Origin: JABCYV01 sp963729325
GTDB lineage: Bacteria; Acidobacteriota; Terriglobia; Terriglobales; Acidobacteriaceae
Direction of reading: 5' to 3'
Assembly: GCA_963729325.1 (NCBI GenBank)
Contig: CAVSNS010000022.1
Coordinates: forward strand, 74,573-138,572
Length of the DNA stretch: 64,000 nt
The position numbers and the translations under genes are program-made. The first letter of the stretch is position 1, and each line of letters starts with the position of its first letter. The notes under the pieces were generated by a model that worked only from the letters and a program-made list of their open reading frames with translations, did no database searches and was not told the DNA's origin. This document shows positions 34,873 to 45,342 of this stretch, one piece after another.

Positions 34873-35132
34873 TATTCGTACACCGGAGGTGTGAAGCTAT
34901 GGTACATAAAACGCCCGCTGGAGAAAAATTCCCGTTGAGCAAGTCGCATACCAAGTGGGCTCGATGGTCTACCGCAGAAACTACAGGATTCCCGGTATTC
35001 GCAACTCGCCGCGTACGAATGATAATCAGGCGGTAGCCGAAAGTCGACGACAGTCCCTTTCTTCCGGAACTTACGAAAAGTTGGACCGCAACTAGTAGCT
35101 TCCTTTTTCAGTTCCCGAGCTTGAAAATGTTG

Positions 35133-35594
35133 ATGACAATTCGCATCCTAGTTGCAGATGACCACCCGGTCGTGAGGCGGGGCCTCAAGAATCTACTTGG
35201 CAGACACCCGGGATGGGAAGTGATTGATGAAGCCGAAGACGGGGTGGAAGCCGTCGAGAAGGCGAGCCGCCTGCTCCCCGATATCATCGTACTCGACATC
35301 ACCATGCCAAAGATGAACGGACTGGAGGCATGCCGACGCATCCGCAAGACCGCCCCGGCGTGTGAAATCCTGTTTCTGACGCAGCATGATTCTCCGCAGA
35401 TGATGCGCGAGGCGATCGAGGCGGGAGGGAGGGGTTATGTGGTAAAGTCCAGCGCCGCCCGCACTTTGCTTCCGGCAGTCGAGGCGCTTAGCCGACACGA
35501 ATCATTTCCTGGCCCGCGCCATCGCCGACCGTGCTGGCTGATCGTCGCAGTCGCGGCCGAAGTCTGTGCCTTTCGGTCCTGCCGAGATCGGTAA
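35133..35594 (+). CDS. Truncated NarL-type response regulator (receiver only)
   Basis: About 154 residues from ATG 35133 (35127 or TTG 35121 also possible). The receiver is complete: ILVADDHPVVRRGLKNLLGR, the phosphorylated Asp in DIIVLDITMPKMNGLEACRR, ILFLTQHDSPQMM and RGYVVKSSAA. After SRHESF the sequence loses similarity, and no LuxR-type HTH is found in any frame downstream. It is divergent from the CHASE3 kinase next door and may act as a phosphate sink or be a decayed regulator. Confidence 0.75.
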   Translation: MTIRILVADDHPVVRRGLKNLLGRHPGWEVIDEAEDGVEAVEKASRLLPDIIVLDITMPKMNGLEACRRIRKTAPACEILFLTQHDSPQMMREAIEAGGRGYVVKSSAARTLLPAVEALSRHESFPGPRHRRPCWLIVAVAAEVCAFRSCRDR

Positions 35595-35650
35595 GTCGTA
35601 CCCGCGCCCTGCTTATGGTGCTTTCGACTTGCCCGCTTCAAACTAAGCCA

Positions 35651-37268
35651 CTACCGCAAACCATAAACATTGAGCCTACCCACGGCTCCGACGTAGACTT
35701 TGCCGTTGGCAACGGTCGGTACCGCGAATTTCACTGCGCCTCCTGCTCCATTGCCGCTCCCCTGGGTGGAGTTGAAGAGTTCTTTGGCGAGGTTGGTCGC
35801 ATCGTAAGCGTGCAGAATCTCAGACTTCCCCGAACTGTAGCCCTCGGTTTGAATGGCCCACAGGATCGCATTCGAGTTACCGTTCGCAGAAATGGAAGGC
35901 GTTGCCGGCGGGAAACCGTAAGAGGTGGCGGTTTGCGAACTGGGTGAAGCGATAAACTTCCCCATGATCACATCAAACGAAAAGGCTTTGAGGTTGTCAC
36001 TGAATTGGCCCCCCAATGTAGAGCGTATTGTTCCACCAGGCCGGAGAACTCCACATGCCTCCATTCGCGCCAGGGATGTTTTGCACGATCTGATTGTTGC
36101 TGTTGGGGTTGTAGTTCCCCATTTTGTCGCGATCCACCAGGTAGAGAGTGCCCTCCTTACCAGACTGAGCCAGTAGGTGCAGGTGCGGCGAGCCTGCTGG
36201 TTGGTCGGGAAGAAGCACCAGGCCGCCCGAGCCTAAATCGGTGTCGCCGCTGTTGAGCGATGACTGGTCGGAAGGCGTGAAGTAATCGGCAACTGTGAAC
36301 GATCCCCCGCTTGGTGGAGGGAGCTTCACGATGCTGTCACCGTAATCGGACCCATTGCCGCCATTGGGACCGACGTCGAACGCACCGTTACCAGTGGCAA
36401 AAAAGGTGTTGAAGTTTACATCACCGGCCAATCCGCCGCCGCTTTGCCAAATCCCGCCAAATCCGGCATTCGGGGTCGCGTTCCAGACTCCCAGCTGTGC
36501 CAACGAGTGGGCGTCATAGGCCATAATCCAACCGTAATAAACAGGATTGTCGCAGTGGGATGCCCAGCCAATCAGAACTTGTCCGTTCTGCAATAGGAGT
36601 CCTGGGCGTTGCGCTTGCGTGCGGGGATCAAAGGTGACGGTCGTACCGCCGTCTCCACTGCCCTTAACTTGAGCTTGAATCACCTGCGGACCGCCGAACT
36701 TCTCTGCCCCCGTGGTCACGTCCAAAGCGTGCAAGCGTTGTATGAACTGTCCTTTTTCCTTGGTTTTTGCCAGCGACGTAAATCGTGTTTGTGCGTGGTG
36801 TCGATCACGGGGTGCTGGTTATGCCGATCACAGGGATCAGGTCGCTACATCCGATTTCGAGTGCTGGAAACCGCAGTGATTCCTTTTGCAGGATTCGTGA
36901 AATTCGCCACCCACAAGGGGCTCGCATTGCTGCCAGCATTGCTATCGGCGTCAAAGGCATACACCATGTCTCGTTCAGTGGCTACAAAAACCACGTTGTG
37001 CACGCCTTTACCGGGAATCGTGACATTCTGCAAGTACAAAGGCTGCGCGTAAACGTAGCCCTTAACGGGATAGTAAAAAAGTCTGCCCAAAGGAAGTCTT
37101 ATTCACGTTGGCGGTCGTGAGACTCGTTTCCTGCAGGTTCTGCCCGGTTCGGCTGTTGTCATTGTGATAAGTGGTGACGCTCACCTGGCCCAGCGAAGTG
37201 CTGGACAAGAAGACGAGAATAAGCAGCAGAGATGTGACGGCAGATCTTGCTGCGTTTTTGGTTTTCAT
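35651..37268 (-). pseudogene. Secreted PQQ-like beta-propeller protein, frameshifted
   Basis: Four pieces in changing frames form one exported propeller protein of about 540 residues. It starts with a signal peptide (SAVTSLLLILVFLSSTSLGQ) and VSVTTYHNDNSRTGQNLQET. Then come YPVKGYVYAQPLYLQNVTIP, VFVATERDMVYAFDAD, LHALDVTTGAEKFGG, WASHCDNPVYYGWIMAYDAH and GLVLLPDQPAGSPHLHLLAQ, ending ANGKVYVGAVGRLNVYGLR. Frame changes fall near 37080, 36850-36740 and 36050. This family (PQQ-binding-like repeat) is common among secreted acidobacterial proteins. The substrate is unknown. Confidence 0.75.
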
Positions 37269-37383
37269 TTGAGAGTTCTCACAAGATTTGTCGAAGGCTT
37301 ATATACGAATGCGCCTCTTCATACAAATCAAAAGTTCGTGAAGTCATTTCCTTAATTCTGTTTATACGGCTTTCATTCTTCTC

Positions 37384-38343
37384 TCACTGCGGAACCAGGA
37401 GAAATCCCACATCCTCATCGCTCCCGTGGTCACCATAGCCGACGATTTCTCCCCGATTATTAATGCTGGTGGCCATCTCCAATTTCCACTCGGGGTCGGC
37501 AACTAAAGTATTCAGATCGTGGAATCCGGTGGTTTTTTCCCAAAGAAATGCCCGGAAGGCATCGGAGAAAGGACCGAAAGCTCCGACAACGACATCGCAG
37601 TTGTTGATGGCTTTGGCATGGCTCGGATATTTGGCGGACAGGTCTAACCGCACGAGCTTGGCATTTGCATAAATTAAGACATGGGGAAACGACTCGATGA
37701 CTACATGCCCGGCATCGTTGATCGCAATCGATGAACTGCCCTCACCGCTAGCTCGGACCCGCTGTATTCCGCTAACGCTGTCCCAAAGAAAAGGATGATA
37801 ATTACCGCTTCGGTCGTAAACGTCGCCAATAACTTTGCCGCGATTGTTAATCCCTGTCGCCGCGCCCCCACAGCAGGCTCCGAGATCGACCGCAGTGTGC
37901 TTCCTCCAAAGAACCGGCCCACTTACTCCCTTGGCGGCAAGCACGGATTCGCCTACGATCTCATCCACATCGTTAATGGCTAAAGGCTTCGATTGATCAC
38001 CCGGCAGCAAACTGAGTCGGCCATCGCGATATGTAAAAGCCTGACGCTTGCTCGAGTCAGCGTTCATAGCGACGCCAACCAAATTGCCTGCCCGGTTGAC
38101 GCTGACACCCTCCGCTCTCGAGTAGCCGGAGGGCAAGTCCACTTCCTGTAGCCCAGCGCTTTCGCTCCACAACGCAGCACGCATTCGTGATGTTGTTCCA
38201 GCCACCTTCCCGGAGTCACTTATGTGCGATGGTCGGAATGGTAAGGCGACGATCTTGTAATGTTTCGCCGCGCATTGAACACTGCTCCCTTGTGCTAGGG
38301 CGAAGGCACCGCTCACCAATAGCCAAAACACGATCCGGTTCAT
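37384..38343 (-). CDS. HAF-repeat secreted protein
   Basis: A 319-residue protein with signal peptide (MNRIVFWLLVSGAFALAQGS). The body is made of repeats in which INDxGxVxG alternates with AFLW or PFLW: HISDSGKVAGTTSRMRAALW, VNRAGNLVGVAMNADSSKRQ, INDVDEIVGESV, INNRGKVIGDVYDRSGNYHP and INNRGEIVGYGDHGSDEDVG. These are extracellular HAF-type repeats and probably form a beta-propeller. No catalytic residues are recognisable. Confidence 0.82.
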   Translation of the reverse strand: MNRIVFWLLVSGAFALAQGSSVQCAAKHYKIVALPFRPSHISDSGKVAGTTSRMRAALWSESAGLQEVDLPSGYSRAEGVSVNRAGNLVGVAMNADSSKRQAFTYRDGRLSLLPGDQSKPLAINDVDEIVGESVLAAKGVSGPVLWRKHTAVDLGACCGGAATGINNRGKVIGDVYDRSGNYHPFLWDSVSGIQRVRASGEGSSSIAINDAGHVVIESFPHVLIYANAKLVRLDLSAKYPSHAKAINNCDVVVGAFGPFSDAFRAFLWEKTTGFHDLNTLVADPEWKLEMATSINNRGEIVGYGDHGSDEDVGFLLVPQ

Positions 38344-38577
38344 TCAAAGTTCGTGAACTGCACCAGCGCGGCGAAACCGCGTTTGCCAAAAGAGGGGGAT
38401 AACCGGGGAGTCGCGTCCGGGGCAACCTGTTTCCAAAGCGCTTACGAAAGCAGGGCCCGAATGCGCCCTTCTTTGTACCATCAGAAAGGGCCAAACGCAA
38501 TCGAATTCTTGTCAGAGACCTTGCTGGACGCGGGATTTGGGGCTGTTTGCCTCGGCGGCCGTAACTCGTGCTGCCAA

Positions 38578-41500
38578 TTACAGTTGCGAAACCGCGGGAG
38601 CGGCAGTCGGGTTGGGCATATTCGCCGGGACTCCGGCATGCGTGGAGGCGGATAGTTCCGGCAGAGGACCCAGAGGGCAGTTCGGAGATAAGCGTGCCAG
38701 CTTCGAAGCCACGATCTGCTGGGAGTACTTGGCCATGTAATGGACCACAGTCTCAACTCGGATTTTTATGCTGCCGGCTGGCTTGGTGGAATCCAGATCG
38801 CCAAACTTAAAGAAGAGGGTGCGCGAGGCTTCGACAATTTTCTGCGTGGGAGTGTAGGTGGGCTGGTCCATTCCGCATTCGTAGCTGGAAAGCCGGATAA
38901 CACAAGTAATCCACGGGCAGCGAGTCGCGAACTTGGCGCCCCACATGATTTCATTGGTGTTGCTGCTGTATGAGGACGTCCAAACATCAGAAATATCAAA
39001 CGGACTCTTGATGCGGCCGCTCCGCAGGTCCTCTTCGAAGAGCCAGTTCATCAGATCATCTTCCCCCGGAAGGTATTGCAGCCACAGGATCGGAAAACCA
39101 TGGGCCTGTAGCTCAGCTTCGATCTCATGGCCAATTCCCGTGTCCATGTGGTAGGGGCGGGCCAGCACGAGAATGCATGGCTTCTGATTCTGCGCGCACC
39201 AAGTCAAGATGTCGCGGCTCTGCTGCCGGGCCTTGGCGGTAAAACTGTCGAGAGCTTCAAATCCGGCCTGGACAGCCTGTTTTGTCTCTTCCAGGTCCAG
39301 ATCGAAGACGTCTTTGAGCGAGCTATGCATCTGCTCCACGACCATGTGGCGATCGCCGAGACTTACAAAAGGAGATGCATAGACAATCCCGTTTTCGGCA
39401 AAGATGTCGCGCTCTTTCATGAATCCGGCTTTGATACTCTCGGGACCAGCCATCACGCGGGTGCAGGTAATCGTGTCGACCACGTGGCCGTGAAGAATGG
39501 AAGGCAGAGTGTGAATCATCGGGCTAAATAGAACGTTGATCTTCTTTTTCTGCCCGAAGATCAATTCACCATAGTGACCGCTGATGCATTTCACCGGATA
39601 GCAGCAATCCACGGTCCCACGGCCTTTACCGAATTCGCGCCCCTGCTCTTCGGAAGTGTCAGAACTGAAGATGATGTTCTCCGACGACACCCCAAGTGCC
39701 TTGAGGAAGCCCACCCAGAATTGGGCGGTCGTCCAGATATTCAGCACTTTCGGAATTCCGACGCGCAGCTGCGAGCGGTCTTTGACCTTAACCGGAGACG
39801 CGACGGAATGCTTCTTTGCGAACCAGGTCGGCAACGTTGGGAAACGCATTTTTTGTCTTCTCGATTCCGGCTTTGATGACTTTCATTTCGTTGAGATCTT
39901 CGACCAGCCCCTTCGGGCAGGAGTTGTTCACAATCACCCGCTCCCATCCCTTGCTGAGCGGCACTTTGCTCCACTCACGTCCCTTGCCTCCGAGTAACTC
40001 CACGTCAATGAAGCTACGCTGGCAATTTACCGGACACCAGTGGCAAACCGTGTCGGTTGAAGTCGCGGTCTTGTAGGTCAGGTTCTCGATCGAGTCGAAA
40101 CCGCGAAATGCGGTGCGTCCGCCTTTTTCCGCCCAGTCCAAAGCCACTATCGCAGCGCCAATCGCCCCTGCCTCGCCAGAGTAGGGATGCACAACCACTT
40201 CGGCCTCGGGAATCTTGGACAGAATGAAATCCACCTGGGTCTTCACCACAGCCAGATTCTTGTGGGTTCCGCCTTGCAGGATGTACTTCCGGCCGACCGA
40301 TTTAAGATTGTTCAAGCCGCCGGCGTAGATCCACACATTGAGCGGAAGGATGGCGCAAAGAGCGGCAAGAATTTCATCCGCCTGCCAGCCCTTGCGTTGC
40401 TGATTCACGATATCGCTCTGCAGAAAGACACCGCATCCCATCGAAAGCTGGGGCATGGCAGTGGCTCGAAATGCACCGTCGGCCATTTCGTTCATGGGAA
40501 TGTTGAAGCGCTCGGCCACGCCCTGAAGGAAAGCTCCGTTTCCCGAAGAGCATTGGGAATTCAGCCGGAAGTCCGTCACTGCGCCGTTGTTCAGGATCAT
40601 GATCTTGACGTCGACGCCGCCGACGTCACAGATGCAATCCGCGTCCGGAAAATAGTGCAGTCCGGCAGTGGCGTGTGCAATGGTTTCAACCACGGGACAA
40701 TCAGCGCCGAGAATGTCTTTCAGCAAGTCTTTGCCGTATCCCGTGATCGCCAGTCCCAGGATTTCCCCATTTCCCACTGCGGTTCGAATCTGCCGAAACA
40801 GCGACTTGGCATCCTCGATAGGATTCCCCTTGCTGAGTGCGTAACAGGAGAACAGCAGTTCTTTGTCGGGGCGAGAGGCAAACTGCTTTGGCGGTGGTAG
40901 ATCCAAAATCGCAACCGACGGATACGGGGCCGAGATTCCCAGATGTACGAACTTCAGGCTGCGCCGTCGCGGCATGGTGTCCATTGCCGTTGCCATTGCC
41001 GTTACCGTGGCCGTTTCCGTTGCCATTTCCATTCGCGTGGCCGTTGCCATTTCCGCCATAGCGCGCCTTGAACGACTCGAGTTCCTCGATATCCTTCCAC
41101 AGACCGCCACGCCCGGCCTTCTTTTTCTCTTCGTGCTGGCCCTCTTCAATCCACCAACGCAGCTTCTTAGCGCCCAGGTAGATGCCGGTGGAAGGTGGTT
41201 CACCCAAAGCCACTTCCACGCAGCCCTGCGCCGCATAGTAGAGGGCGTTGTCGGGCACGCAGATCAGCGATTCAGGGTCTTTACCCTCCGGCATCTCCAC
41301 CTTGCGCTCCTTCCAGAGCTTGGTCAGGTGATGACGCCAGGCTTCCTGCAAGCCGGTGAAGAAAAGATTAGGGCCACCCAGAAGCAAGATCTCTGGAATT
41401 GGAGTGTTACCGCGGGTAAGAGTGGCCAGGTTTTGATAGACCACAGCTTCAAACAATGAGGCGATGATCTCGTCTACGGTTACCCCGGCTTTCAGCAGCG

Positions 41501-42128
41501 TGTTGGCGTCGGCTTCGGCGAAAATGCCGCACTTGCTGCTGATCTTATGTAGCGTGTGCCCTGTGTAACGCATTTTCGCGAGCTGCTCGGTCGCGATTTC
41601 CAGCTTGCGCGCAGTCTTTTCGATGAACGTGCCCGTCCCTCCCGAGCACGCGCTCTGCATCAGGACTTGCTTGCTTTTGCTCCCAGAATTTCCGGTGAAG
41701 AAGATCGTCTTCATGTCTTCGCCACCGATTTCGCTGACGAAGTGTACTGAGGGGTGGAGTTTTTCGACGGATGCGGCTACAGCTACAACTTCCTGAATGA
41801 CTTTCCCTCCGACCAGCGGCGCAATCAGTCCTGCTCCGGATCCAGTGAAAAAGATGCGGTCGCGCTCCGGAGTGAGACCATGTTCGCTTTCCAGCCGTCC
41901 CAGAAAGTCCAGGATCTTTTCCGCCTGTTTGGTATTGTGGCGCTCATAGGCCTTCGCCAGCACCTCGCCGGTTCCGGAGGCAATGACGTATTTGCATGTG
42001 GTGCTGCCTACATCGATGCCGCAAAGTTTTGCGCCGCTCGCCTCGGCAGGCGTTTCCCGCGTGGCATGCGATTGCACAGAGAAGGAGCCGTCCAGCGGCT
42101 GAATCTGGACCAGACCGTCAGTGGCCAT
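38578..42128 (-). CDS. Giant 2-hydroxyacyl-CoA dehydratase activase-like protein (two ASKHA domains + DUF2229), two frameshifts
   Basis: One protein of about 1,180 residues if two single-base lesions are ignored. ASKHA domain 1 (from 42128) has GIDVGSTTCKYVIASGTGEV, QSACSGGTGTFIEKTA and ISSKCGIFAEADAN. A Gly-Asn-His repeat linker follows (41070-40985). ASKHA domain 2 starts VGCDFGSTTAKAVCLSP; a frame change near 40872 (a C4 run, plus-strand GGGG) leads into DKELLFSCYALSKG, then NSQCSSGNGAFLQGVAERFN and SMGCGVFLQSDIVNQQRKGW. A second frame change near 39800 leads to DUF2229 (LRVGIPKVLNIWTTAQFW, CCYPVKCISGHYGELI). Archerase-type activators carry one 4Fe-4S cluster between two subunits; here both cysteine pairs are on one chain. 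Probably reduces the partner encoded 46 bp upstream, using ATP. Confidence 0.82.
40985..41070 (-). repeat. Gly-Asn-His linker repeat inside the activase gene
   Basis: Degenerate 6-12 bp tandem units on the plus strand (TTGCCATTGCCGTT-like) encode about 28 residues of alternating GN and GH between the two ASKHA domains. It should be a flexible, possibly metal-binding linker. Repeats of this kind are prone to length change. Confidence 0.7.
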
Positions 42129-42174
42129 ATATGAGTTAGCCTCTTTCCGATTTTGGGTTCGTTTACCTTCGCTG

Positions 42175-43701
42175 TTAAGCTCTTGCCACTCCGCAGTTGC
42201 GGGCCAAGTGCGTGACGTAGTTCGAAGCCATACCAGCGTAGCCGAGATGCGGCACCTTATACGTTGCGCGCCTTACCTCAGGATGTTTGGCTTCGTATTT
42301 TCGAATGGCTTCGACTGTAAGTCCGGTCTTGTTCATCACATCTTCGAACTCCGCATGCGCCCGTTTTTTTGCCTCGGTCAGGATCATCTGGCAGCGGGAC
42401 AAAGCATGAACCTCAGCGTCGCCCTTCACTTCGATTGGCGCATAGAGCAAGTCGGGATACTTCCCCAGAACGTTCGCCATTGAACCAATCGACATGGTGT
42501 TGGGCATGCACGAATACGGTGAAAGCTCGCAAATCATGTGCGCTTTTTTATGGTGATAGGCGTGCAGTGCCTTTCCAATCAGCATGTGGCCTTCGCCACC
42601 ACGCAGCTCGAAGTGATAGAACGGTTCCGCCAGTTCCTTCAGTTCTACCTGATCCGGCAATTCATTTGGAAGATTCGCCAAAGCCTTGCGGAAGCGGTTG
42701 TAAGTCCCGCGATAGATCTTCTCCAGTCCTTGCAGAGCCATGTGCTGCAACTGCGGATGCTTCGACTTCGAGTTCCGGTGCTCCAGTTTGCGGATCTCGG
42801 GATGCAATAGGTAATGCAGCCACACCGCAACCGGCGGAGGTACAACTTCGGACTGCTCCTGTTCTAACCAGCGCTTAATGTTGTAGTTACCGTCTCCTTC
42901 GTGGGTTTGAAGCCAAAATTCCCCGGTCACTTTGACCTTGGCTTTAACCCGGAGATGGTCGACTTCAATGGCATCCCACTTCTTGCGAACCTCGCGCAGC
43001 GCTTTAGTGAAGTAGTTGCTCATCAGATGCCAAGCGAGGGTACCGTACTTTTTGCCCCGATCGGGGCGATGGAGGAAGACCTCGTAAAGATACTCGACAC
43101 TGTCTTTCAGAACCGCGTCGGTTTGACCCGGATTCACCTCGTACGGCCGAGTCAGGTACTCCAGATCAACCAGTAGGTCACCGCAGAGAATCGACCAAAT
43201 CAAACCCAGGCTCATGGGCAGGTTGATCTCCAGGCCGCCACCATCCGCCGAACCCTGATCCAACTCATCCTGCGCAAGGAGGAAGAGGCGGAAATCGCGC
43301 AAACCTAGGCCGTCTAAGGCCATGGTGTAAGACTCGTGATATTGGCCAAAGCGGCATGGACCACAGGCGCCAGCCGTGAGGTAGACAAATTTTTCGTTCA
43401 CCTCGTCCTTGCCGTGCGCCGCGACTTCCTTCTTAAGGAAGTTGACTAGGCTGCCGGTCGTGAAGATGGTTGGGCAGCAGGCGCCGGTATCGATCAGTTC
43501 CTTGCCTGCATCCAAGTCATCGCGCGCAATATTGGGCAGCGGCTCAGCGTTATACTTCAGATTGCGCAACACCCCCTGCATCAGACGCTCGTGCTTCCAC
43601 GTAAGCCCGCCATAGAGGATCGTTGTCTTCTCCCGCTGGGCGCGAGTAAAGGGCCGTGGCTTATAGGCGGTGTAAGGGGCAATGGTGGCCAACTGTGCCA
43701 T
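42175..43701 (-). CDS. 2-hydroxyacyl-CoA dehydratase-like Fe-S protein (HgdB/DUF2229-partner type)
   Basis: A 508-residue protein; AAGGAG 7 nt before ATG 43701. Cysteines lie in conserved-looking places: DTGACCPTIFTTGSLVNFLK, LTAGACGPCRFGQYHESYTM and CELSPYSCMPNTMSIGSMAN. These resemble the 4Fe-4S ligands of the D-component of 2-hydroxyglutaryl-CoA dehydratase and of related double-cubane proteins. The activase gene starts 46 bp downstream on the same strand, so the two form an operon. Physiological substrate unknown: both CoA-thioester dehydration and other difficult low-potential reductions fit the family. No acyl-CoA-pathway gene is adjacent to decide. Confidence 0.8.
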   Translation of the reverse strand: MAQLATIAPYTAYKPRPFTRAQREKTTILYGGLTWKHERLMQGVLRNLKYNAEPLPNIARDDLDAGKELIDTGACCPTIFTTGSLVNFLKKEVAAHGKDEVNEKFVYLTAGACGPCRFGQYHESYTMALDGLGLRDFRLFLLAQDELDQGSADGGGLEINLPMSLGLIWSILCGDLLVDLEYLTRPYEVNPGQTDAVLKDSVEYLYEVFLHRPDRGKKYGTLAWHLMSNYFTKALREVRKKWDAIEVDHLRVKAKVKVTGEFWLQTHEGDGNYNIKRWLEQEQSEVVPPPVAVWLHYLLHPEIRKLEHRNSKSKHPQLQHMALQGLEKIYRGTYNRFRKALANLPNELPDQVELKELAEPFYHFELRGGEGHMLIGKALHAYHHKKAHMICELSPYSCMPNTMSIGSMANVLGKYPDLLYAPIEVKGDAEVHALSRCQMILTEAKKRAHAEFEDVMNKTGLTVEAIRKYEAKHPEVRRATYKVPHLGYAGMASNYVTHLARNCGVARA

Positions 43702-43806
43702 GTCGTTTCTCCTTCTCAGAACTTGGTCTGAGCGAACGTTAAGGAATCGTGTGAACTGCCGAGCGCCTCGAACGACAACCCGTCCTCTCGGACAAGGATT
43801 TCGGTT

Positions 43807-45104
43807 CTAGGCACCGGAAACCTCCACAGTCATTTCAACCACGGGTACGAGTGGACGCGGATGTTCCTCTTCCCAGTGACGGGCAAGGGAAGGATGATGT
43901 AGCCCATGGCGGCGAATGCACTGAATTACCACGACAAAAGAATGCGGCGCCAATCAGTTGGGCAAGAATCGGGATGTGCAAGGCTGTGATCAGACCGTAA
44001 CGGTCTGCCACGCGGCCGATCACGATCGGAGCGATAGCCATGGACAAGAGATTCACAAACAGATAATAAAATCCCAGCGCGGTCGCATGTCCGCGCGATG
44101 GTACCAAATCATGAATCGTGGCCGTAAGGGGGCCATGATACCAGCTTAGGAAGAATGCGCCCAGCCCAAATGCAAGCAGAAAATGGACCTTGCCGGTCGA
44201 GTGTAAAGCATAGAAGATTGCCGGCGCGGCGAGAACGAATCCTACAGGAATGATCACGGCGCGTCCCCAAGGGCGAATGCGGGCCATGTGATCGGAGAGG
44301 TAGGCGCCCGTCGAGATGCCCACGGCCCCTCCCACAACAATGACTAGCCCCAGAGCCAATCCCGCTTCCCGCGCGCTGAAGCCTTTGTATTCCTGGACTA
44401 GATCTGGACCCCAGACAATGTAGGCGTATCCCGCAAAACTACCGAACCAGCCACTTACTAAGAGAGCCACGAATGCTGGGACCCGCAATAGTTCGCCTAG
44501 CGACATCTTCTTGCCGTGCGACGGCGGTAGTACAACGCTCTTCGGGAGGGTCAGAGCAGTTAACCCCAGAATCAGCCCGGGCACGCCGACCAGGAAGAAA
44601 GCCGGCGCGCCAACCAAACGATTGCGCCATAACTCCACCCAGTGCGATCCCGGTCGCCCCACCAATAAACATTCCGGTGTCGAAGGCCCCCTGAACCCGT
44701 GCCCGGACCTCGCGCGGGAAAGTAGCACTGATTACGGCCGCGCCAGCCGGGGTATAGGCGGCCTCGCCCACTCCTACCAATGCCCGTGCTGCCAGCAAAG
44801 AGCGGAACGACCCGGCCAGCCCGCTAAAGAAAGTGGCGCTGCTCCAAAATAGCACTCCCGCGCTGATTACGGCGCGACGGGAAATGCGGTCGGCAAGCAT
44901 CCCCAAAGGGAAGCTGGCCAGCGAAAGCACTACCGTAAAAGCGGTAGCTAAGTACCCAAGCTGCACAAAGGAAAGCGGAAAGTCGCGGCGAATGGCTGGG
45001 AATAAGGAAAAAATGATTTGCCGGTCAACATAGTTCACAAAGTTGACCAGCATCAGGATCAACAGCACCCGCCACTGCGTCCGGCTGAAGTTGCTGATTT
45101 TCAT
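43807..45104 (-). CDS. MFS transporter, two frameshifts
   Basis: A 12-helix major facilitator of about 430 residues if two lesions are ignored. It begins MKISNFSRTQWRVLLILMLV at 45104 with the MFS signature FVNYVDRQIIFSLFPAIRRD and the loop 2-3 motif GMLADRISRRAVISAG. The frame changes near 44620, continuing GAPAFFLVGVPGLILGLTAL through ISTGAYLSDHMARIRPWGRA and VADRYGLITALHIPILAQLI. It changes again near 43935, ending LVPVVEMTVEVSGA before TAG at 43807. The closest group is the spinster/hexuronate-like MFS branch; the substrate is not predictable. Lesions may be real or assembly errors. Confidence 0.75.
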
Positions 45105-45342
45105 TGAGTATCTACCGCCCCTGGTGCTTGTGGAATCGCGCAGCCACACGAATGCCCGTGGCAGGATTCCCGCGACGCAGGCGATTAAAGACCGCGCGCG
45201 CCCCAATGGCAAGCGACAAAGACCGACATTGTACGTCAGTCTGGCGCAATCCGGTTAGTTCGCCGCCTCCGCTCATTGCTTCCATGGTGTAACCAGAGTA
45301 GACTCTGCGCCAAACTCGGGGCTCTTAGCCAGGAGATTGGGG

